Notes under the pieces: generated by a model
What the model was told of the DNA's origin: nothing
The model's database searches: none
What the model saw: only the letters and a program-made list of their open reading frames with translations
Assembly (NCBI GenBank): GCA_963812945.1
Contig: CAWEXD010000008.1
Span: 1,984,001-2,048,000 of the forward strand
DNA length: 64,000 bases
Direction: 5' to 3'
From: DASRDR01 sp963812945 [NCBI: uncultured Candidatus Rokubacteria bacterium]
Lineage (GTDB): Bacteria > Methylomirabilota > Methylomirabilia > Rokubacteriales
Shown: positions 59,427-64,000 of the stretch, piece by piece
Numbering within the stretch: position 1 is the stretch's first letter
Layout: each line of letters opens with the position of its first letter
Translations under genes and position numbers: made by a program

Positions 59427-60788
59427 CTGAGACGGCTCGCGTCGCTGGCGGTGCCGCTCCTGGTCGCCGCGGGGGCCGCGTGCTGGCCCGCAACCGCCAG
59501 CGCCCAGGTGTTCCTCGCGACCCGCCAGAATCCGGAGTTCGAGGTCGGGCCCCTCTTCATCCGGGCGAGCGTCGACCCCTCGCTCGGCCCGGTGACCGTG
59601 GACGTCCTCTGGAGCCTCGCCGTGCCGCCCACACGCAGTGCCCTCGGTCTCGAGCAGGACCTCTACCTCCTCTGGCCAGCCGCGCTCCGGGGCGAGGGGG
59701 AGGCCGCCGGCGATGCGACGCTCGCCGAGTACGTCCGAAGCCGCGGCTTCACGGTGACGGGCGAGGGCCGACTCCCGCTGTTCGTCGAGGACCTCTACCC
59801 TGCCCCCGGCGCGACCTCGACGGACCGCCGGATCGGCGCCGCGCCTTTCGTGTCGTTCCGCCACGTCGGTCTCGAGGCCCTCGGCGTGCAGCCCGCGGCT
59901 TCGATGATCCGGATCCCGTGGACGGCGGACCTCGTGAACCGCGTCCGTCTCGTGAAGCTCCGCCTGCGGCTCGACGGCGCCATCAAGCCCAGGCCGGCCA
60001 ACTGGCTCGAGGAGCTTGTCCGAGGGCCGCGGCACCTCCTGTCGCTCAGCTTCAACGACGTCCGCGAGCCGGCGATCTTCCCCCTCTACCTGGAGAACCG
60101 CTCCCGGGCGCTCCAGCTGGCGAGCGAGCCGTCTCAGCTCCTCGTGCGCTTCGCGGACGCGAAGCGCCTCCGCATCGACGAGATCTTCCCGCGCACCGGC
60201 AGCCGGGAGCCCTCCGACGGGGCGTCTCCCGGCAGCGAGATCGTCTCCGTCTTCCTGGACACCTCGGAGGGCGCGGTGCCCCAGGTGCTCACCATCCAGT
60301 TCGGATACGCTTCGGGCCTCCAGGCCTGGGCGCCGATCCTCATTCCCCTCGCCTTCTTCGTGCTGGGACGGGCGGCGGGCCCGCTCATCGAGCGGGTCGC
60401 GCGGGGGGTCGGGCGAAACCTGGCCGCGCACTTGCGCTTCGGTGGCCGGGTCTCGCCCGACGGCCAGGCGGAGGGCTCCTTCCTCTCGCGGGAGACTCTC
60501 GCGCTGATCGTTCCCGGGCGGACCACGCGCGAGGAGGTGCTGGCGCTGGGTGGCCAGGACGCCCACGAGGAGCGGGAAGAGCTCGGCACGCCGGAGCGGC
60601 GGACCCTCGTCTATCGCGGCCGCCGGCTCGTGCCGAAGCGACAGCGGCAGCTCTTGTGGGTCCTGTCCACGGTGAGCCACTGGGAGATCGAGGAGCAGGA
60701 GGTCGAGATCCTGCTTGAGCGCGACGTCGTGCAGGACGTGCAGGTCCGAGTCCGCCGGGCGCGCCGCCCCTACCCCGACGCGGTCTGA
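59427..60788 (+). CDS. Exported membrane-anchored protein with BamE/SmpA-like C-terminal region
   Basis: From CTG 59427 (GGAGG four bases upstream) the frame begins with R-R-L-A-S-L-A-V-P, a hydrophobic core and A-T-A-S-A-Q, a good signal peptide. The GTG at 59451 would give a shorter leader. The total is about 453 residues. A beta-rich domain follows, then one membrane segment (A-P-I-L-I-P-L-A-F-F-V-L-G) near 310. The last ~100 residues, with I-V-P-G-R-T-T-R-E-E-V-L-A-L-G-G, recall the BamE/SmpA motif of outer-membrane assembly proteins. I do not recognise the N-terminal family. Confidence 0.65.
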   Translation: MRRLASLAVPLLVAAGAACWPATASAQVFLATRQNPEFEVGPLFIRASVDPSLGPVTVDVLWSLAVPPTRSALGLEQDLYLLWPAALRGEGEAAGDATLAEYVRSRGFTVTGEGRLPLFVEDLYPAPGATSTDRRIGAAPFVSFRHVGLEALGVQPAASMIRIPWTADLVNRVRLVKLRLRLDGAIKPRPANWLEELVRGPRHLLSLSFNDVREPAIFPLYLENRSRALQLASEPSQLLVRFADAKRLRIDEIFPRTGSREPSDGASPGSEIVSVFLDTSEGAVPQVLTIQFGYASGLQAWAPILIPLAFFVLGRAAGPLIERVARGVGRNLAAHLRFGGRVSPDGQAEGSFLSRETLALIVPGRTTREEVLALGGQDAHEEREELGTPERRTLVYRGRRLVPKRQRQLLWVLSTVSHWEIEEQEVEILLERDVVQDVQVRVRRARRPYPDAV

Positions 60789-60816
60789 GCGTGCAGGGCC
60801 GAGAGGCCTTCGCGAA

Positions 60817-61560
60817 TCAACCGGACCTCCGGCTGAGCCTCCTGGACACTCTCTTCTTGCTCCCCGTCTTCGTCTTCCGGATTCCTTTCAGCGCCCCCAG
60901 CGTCAGTGCTCCCTTTCGCGGGTTGCCCTTGTCGTCGGTGACGAAGGTCTGGGATTGGAACGCGAAGAAGAAGGCGCGCCAGCGATCGGCCGGATACTCG
61001 ACATATATGGCGCCGTCCTGGAACACCCCGTTGTCCTTCTTCCACTTTCCGGAGTTCCCTTGGTTCATGTGAATGTCGTGGATCCCGTTGCCGGGCTTGA
61101 ACTTGAAGTACTGGTCAGGCCTCTTCGCCTCGGGACCCCATCTTTCGCCAAACGCGTAGACGACCGACCCCGGTTCCGCCATGGCCTTCACGACGGCGTC
61201 CTCCAGCTTGTCCTTGAGGTCGTTGTCGCTTCCCGGCGAGTCGGGAGGCACCGGCGTCATGCTGCGCGGATCGACGATGCCGCCCCGTACGTAGTCCTGG
61301 GCGAGCCCGCCCGGCTTCGATGCGAGCTTTCTGTAGCCAGGACGCTGCGCCCGGAGTCCGCTCTTGAGGGATGCCGGCACGGAGGCCGTCGTCTGGAACA
61401 GCACGATGGACGGCGAGTTCTTGGCGGCCGACTCCACGTTCACGGCGATGCGGTGCAGCGTGTTGCCGGCTCGAATCAGGACTTGGTAGTGGTCATCGTC
61501 GGCGTCGCGCAGATGACCGATGACAGTACCCTTCAGGAGACCGTACTTCTTGAGCGGCAT
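60817..61560 (-). CDS. YukJ family (DUF2278) protein
   Basis: A 247-residue protein beginning M-P-L-K-K-Y-G-L-L-K-G-T-V, followed by H-Y-Q-V-L-I-R-A-G and R-I-A-V-N-V-E-S. The C-terminal half has F-K-P-G-N-G-I-H-D-I-H-M-N-Q-G-N-S-G-K-W and Q-D-G-A-I-Y-V-E-Y, with a very basic tail. This is the YukJ/DUF2278 pattern; its function is not established. There is no signal peptide. ATG 61560 follows GAGGAGG. It converges on the BamE-like gene with a 28-base gap. Confidence 0.85.
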   Translation of the reverse strand: MPLKKYGLLKGTVIGHLRDADDDHYQVLIRAGNTLHRIAVNVESAAKNSPSIVLFQTTASVPASLKSGLRAQRPGYRKLASKPGGLAQDYVRGGIVDPRSMTPVPPDSPGSDNDLKDKLEDAVVKAMAEPGSVVYAFGERWGPEAKRPDQYFKFKPGNGIHDIHMNQGNSGKWKKDNGVFQDGAIYVEYPADRWRAFFFAFQSQTFVTDDKGNPRKGALTLGALKGIRKTKTGSKKRVSRRLSRRSG

Positions 61561-61890
61561 GCGACGAACCTCCTCGCGTCACTGTGGAGCCCGCGTGGCA
61601 CGGACTCCCGCAGGCCCGAAATCATCCGATATCAGGTGATCCTTCGTGATTGTCGGCGACACCCCGCGTGGGGGCAGGAATCAGCGGCGGGCCCTTGATC
61701 TTGACACTGCACGTCGCACGCCCTCGTGTGGCAACACGCTAGCACATGACGGCGGGGTCGACCATCGTCACCAGACCGCGAGTGGCAAGCTCACGCGGCA
61801 CTGACCGATGGCGCCTCCGACCCAGCGGGCGGCATCACGCCGCGGCGAGTCGCCCGATGAACCGCAGAGGCAACCGCCGCGCGGACGACC
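61561..61890. other. 330-base intergenic region without a recognised gene
   Basis: This region lies between two minus-strand genes. A minus-strand TGCTAGCGT (61744-61736) resembles the extended -10 seen elsewhere but is about 175 bases before the YukJ start. An imperfect CCCCGCGTGGGGG hairpin is near 61663. Short open frames occur on both strands, none with a ribosome site or recognisable family. I see nothing else in it. Confidence 0.4.
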
Positions 61891-62790
61891 TCAGGGCGCC
61901 CTCATGGCCCCTGGCGGGCTGGCCGCTCGGAACACGAAGCTTTCCATCGACACCGTGGTCTCACCGCTCGCCGCGCTGTGCCGGAGGCACGAGACGGTCG
62001 GATAGAATCCGCTCGTGGCCACCGCCGCCGGTGACTTGATGGGGTTGCACGCGTTCGGCTTGCTGAGGAGGTGGGCGCGGGTCACCATCTCCTCCCAGAA
62101 GGTGACCCTTCCCCCGTAGACACCGAAGATCCAGCTCCGCGCGAAGGGCTGCTTGTTGAACTCCGGGCCCGTCAGGTCGATGAGGTGGTTGCCCATCGCC
62201 GGGGACACGGCGTCGACACCGCGAAAGTCGGGCGGGACGTAGTTCGAGGGGATCGCCTGCTTGGCCACCTCGAACTGGTCACAGCGGATGAACTCCACCC
62301 CGCAGGGCCCCGCCTGGAGCGCGAAGACGTTCGCGATCGGCTCGATGAAGAAGTGGACGTCGAAGTGCGGGACGTCGTAGATCCCCGGCGGAATGTGCCC
62401 CATCGGGTTCCAGTTCAGGAGCACCCACTTGAACGGCACGTCGCCGCGCCTCGCGACGGCGTCGGGCAAGGGAATCACGAACTCGAAGGTGTGGAGGCAT
62501 TCGGTCGCTTGATCGACCGCGCCGTCCCGGTTCCGATCGACGCAGTGATGCCAGTGCGAGCCCCCGGTCGGCAGCCCGCTCAGGGCCGTCGGCGAGAACA
62601 CGATGCCGATGGCCGCGGGCTCTCCCTGGCTCGTCAGCTCCGCGTAGCTCGACACCGTCCCGGCGCCGATCGCCGCCTGTGCCCCCAGCTGTCTGGCGGG
62701 AGCCGCCCCGGAACCGCGTTCGAGCGACGCGCACCCGGCGATCATCGTCGTCGTGAGTGAAAGGAGAGCGAGAAGCGCCCACGGCACCAT
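61891..62790 (-). CDS. Lipoprotein, DUF5602/TTHB210-like
   Basis: A 299-residue protein. ATG 62790 follows GGAGGA. The N-terminus ends in the lipobox M-I-A-G-C-A-S, so it is probably lipid-anchored. The mature part has Y-A-E-L-T-S-Q-G-E-P-A-A-I-G-I-V-F-S, A-L-S-G-L-P, and H-W-H-H-C-V-D-R-N-R-D-G. It then has F-K-W-V-L-L-N-W-N-P-M-G-H-I-P-P-G-I-Y-D and P-H-F-D-V-H-F-F-I. From memory these blocks match the DUF5602/TTHB210-like family. The several histidines suggest metal binding. The role is unknown. Confidence 0.75.
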   Translation of the reverse strand: MVPWALLALLSLTTTMIAGCASLERGSGAAPARQLGAQAAIGAGTVSSYAELTSQGEPAAIGIVFSPTALSGLPTGGSHWHHCVDRNRDGAVDQATECLHTFEFVIPLPDAVARRGDVPFKWVLLNWNPMGHIPPGIYDVPHFDVHFFIEPIANVFALQAGPCGVEFIRCDQFEVAKQAIPSNYVPPDFRGVDAVSPAMGNHLIDLTGPEFNKQPFARSWIFGVYGGRVTFWEEMVTRAHLLSKPNACNPIKSPAAVATSGFYPTVSCLRHSAASGETTVSMESFVFRAASPPGAMRAP

Positions 62791-62863
62791 ACGGTCCTCC
62801 CTCGCGTTGTCGTTCGGATGTGGGTTTCGGATCGTCACCCGTCCAGGCTCTGCTCGCGACCCT

Positions 62864-63445
62864 CTATGCCTTCGGCTTGACCCAGGTCTCCGACCAGGCG
62901 AGGCAGGCGCTGGACGACTGCCGGTCGCCTCGCGTCTCGGGCCAGACGCTGCCCGCAGCGACCTGGCCGTTCAGCGTCACCTGGGCTCCTCGCGCCGGGA
63001 AGAACGTGCTGAACACACCGATCGGCCGATTCGCGTAGCCTGGCGGCATCGTCAGCACGAACGGCTCGTTGAAGTCGTACCAGGCGAGCACGATCTCGTC
63101 GTCGGCAGAGACGACGCGCTCCGTCGCCACCGCGCGCGGGTCGCCGCTCCGCTCGAAGGAGGCCTCGATCACCGGCAGCTTGGGATCGGCCGACGGCGGG
63201 AACAGGATCGACTCGATTTCTCGCTGGAGCCAGCGCGTCATCGCGATGTTGTCGCTGTAGACACGGGGCTTGCCCCCGGTCAGCTCCGCCTGGACCAGGA
63301 GAACGTGGCCGGCCCCCGCCGGGCACCAGAGCACGCGCCAGTGGCTCCAGCGGTCCGCCAGGCTCTTGCCGCCGTCGTGGCTCAGGCGCACGAAGGAGTT
63401 CTCGCCGGTCATGAGGACGTCGTTCGGATCAACGGGAGGGGTCAT
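62864..63445 (-). CDS. Hypothetical protein
   Basis: A 193-residue cytosolic-looking protein. ATG 63445 follows AAGGAGCG. It reads S-F-V-R-L-S-H-D-G-G-K-S-L-A-D-R-W-S-H-W-R-V-L near the start, then Y-S-D-N-I-A-M-T-R-W-L-Q and L-A-W-Y-D-F-N-E-P-F-V near 120-135. It is mostly beta strands and has no signal peptide. I do not recognise the family. An extended -10 (63525-63517) lies upstream, so it may be a single-gene unit. Confidence 0.7.
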   Translation of the reverse strand: MTPPVDPNDVLMTGENSFVRLSHDGGKSLADRWSHWRVLWCPAGAGHVLLVQAELTGGKPRVYSDNIAMTRWLQREIESILFPPSADPKLPVIEASFERSGDPRAVATERVVSADDEIVLAWYDFNEPFVLTMPPGYANRPIGVFSTFFPARGAQVTLNGQVAAGSVWPETRGDRQSSSACLAWSETWVKPKA

Positions 63446-63516
63446 CTCGCGCTCCTTTTGAATGGACGAAGGTCCGACGCACCGCCGGCGCCGAGACACA
63501 GTGCCGGCGACCGCGT

Positions 63517-63525
63517 ATCGTAGCA
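63517..63525 (-). promoter_or_regulatory. Extended -10 element TGCTACGAT
   Basis: On the minus strand TGCTACGAT fits TGnTAnnnT and lies about 71 bases before the ATG of the hypothetical gene ending at 62864. Confidence 0.4.
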
Positions 63526-63582
63526 CGGCTCCGCACGACCCGGGCCCGGCGGGTGACTCGATCCATGGACCCGGAGCGCCAC

Positions 63583-64000
63583 TCAGCCGGGGATGCGTCC
63601 CTCGCGGTCGAGGCGCGTGACCGCCGCGCCGGCCATCGCAGTCGCCAGCGCCGCCAGGAGACAGGCCCCGGCCGAGACCACGAAGACGGCGCCGGTCCGG
63701 CCGGTCGCGTCGATCACGGCGCCGGTCACGACGTCCCCGAGCGCCGCCGCGCCGTACCCCACCGCGTTCATGAAGCCGACGCCCGCCCCCACCGCACGGG
63801 TTCCGAGCAGCTCGGCCGCAAGCGCGGTGAACGAGGAGAACGGGCCGAACACCAGGAACCCCGCCAGGAAGAGCAGGACGAGGCCCCGCGCGTCCGGCGG
63901 CGCCAGGAGGAGGCCCAGGATGGCGACGCTCGCGAGGGTGTTGGCGATGACGATCAGCCGGGGATGGTTCCCGCCGAGATAGCGGTCGGTGACATCGCCC
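63583..64000 (-). CDS. MFS transporter, C-terminal part (continues beyond the window)
   Basis: An open frame from the window edge to the stop at 63583, about 138 residues. It has D-V-T-D-R-Y-L-G-G, a motif A-type cytoplasmic loop, at the edge. Then come four hydrophobic segments with F-M-N-A-V-G-Y-G-A-A-A-L-G-D-V-V-T-G and a basic tail. It is the second half of a major facilitator transporter; similar proteins in the glycerol-phosphate/hexuronate branch have this loop in the middle. The N-terminal half is outside the window. Confidence 0.72.
   Translation of the reverse strand, partial: GDVTDRYLGGNHPRLIVIANTLASVAILGLLLAPPDARGLVLLFLAGFLVFGPFSSFTALAAELLGTRAVGAGVGFMNAVGYGAAALGDVVTGAVIDATGRTGAVFVVSAGACLLAALATAMAGAAVTRLDREGRIPG

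Overview
The window is about 70 % GC, densely packed, and has many GTG starts and many 4-base GTGA/ATGA-type stop/start overlaps. It carries a meso-diaminopimelate-type murein ligase (mpl), lipoproteins and periplasmic binding proteins, so the host is Gram-negative. The gene set points to a soil or groundwater bacterium of the Rokubacteria/Methylomirabilota type: Liv- and Dpp-type ABC importers, LLM flavin oxidoreductases, an oxoprolinase-like protein, an M81 peptidase, DMFase-like and TctC proteins. That assignment is an inference from gene content, not a measured placement. No tRNA, rRNA, CRISPR array or transposase gene was seen.

Layout. 1-3.6 kb: a minus-strand, translationally coupled operon (MetC-like PLP lyase, class III aminotransferase, PhyH dioxygenase, cupin). 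3.7-5.8 kb: an SDR and an LLM oxidoreductase whose 3' end is fused to the tail of a lost amidohydrolase. 6-10.6 kb: small envelope genes (beta-propeller, serine protease, DUF1344 protein, msrA, coiled-coil protein). 10.7-18.4 kb: one long minus-strand cluster, livK-livH-livM-livG-livF, then a DsbA-family gene with an in-frame UGA, a D-2-hydroxyacid dehydrogenase, and mpl. 18.6-20.6 kb: two gene remnants and a lipoprotein. 20.7-25.4 kb: MoxR ATPase, VWA protein and serine hydrolase, all start/stop coupled. 25.4-31.2 kb: M32 carboxypeptidase, ATP-grasp protein, NTF2-like protein and an M81-GNAT fusion. 31.2-38.4 kb: two divergent Dpp-type importers without ATPase genes. 38.5-41.8 kb: two glycosyltransferases and a small-molecule kinase. 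41.8-44 kb: small secreted proteins and a decayed paralogue with direct repeats. 44-50.6 kb: LuxE/PaaK-like enzyme, TctC, and a HyuA-HyuB gene with two frameshifts. 50.6-58.4 kb: nucleotidyltransferase, LD-carboxypeptidase, amidase plus DMFase-like protein, MFS transporter, inverted-repeat element, argC. 58.4-64 kb: LLM enzyme, several envelope or hypothetical proteins, and a partial MFS transporter.

The most interesting signal is at 13,188-13,796. A complete DsbA/FrnE-type gene with a strong Shine-Dalgarno has TGA exactly where the first cysteine of the CPWC active site belongs. A 9-bp stem-loop follows at the distance expected of a bacterial SECIS, and the stem is written in codons that are rare elsewhere in the window. 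I read it as a selenoprotein (UPWC). The alternative is a nonsense mutation. Secondary signals are a 19-bp perfect palindrome ending in a start codon, a recurrent extended -10 (TGnTAnnnT) with two apparent leaderless genes, and scar-like junctions where genes have lost large parts.
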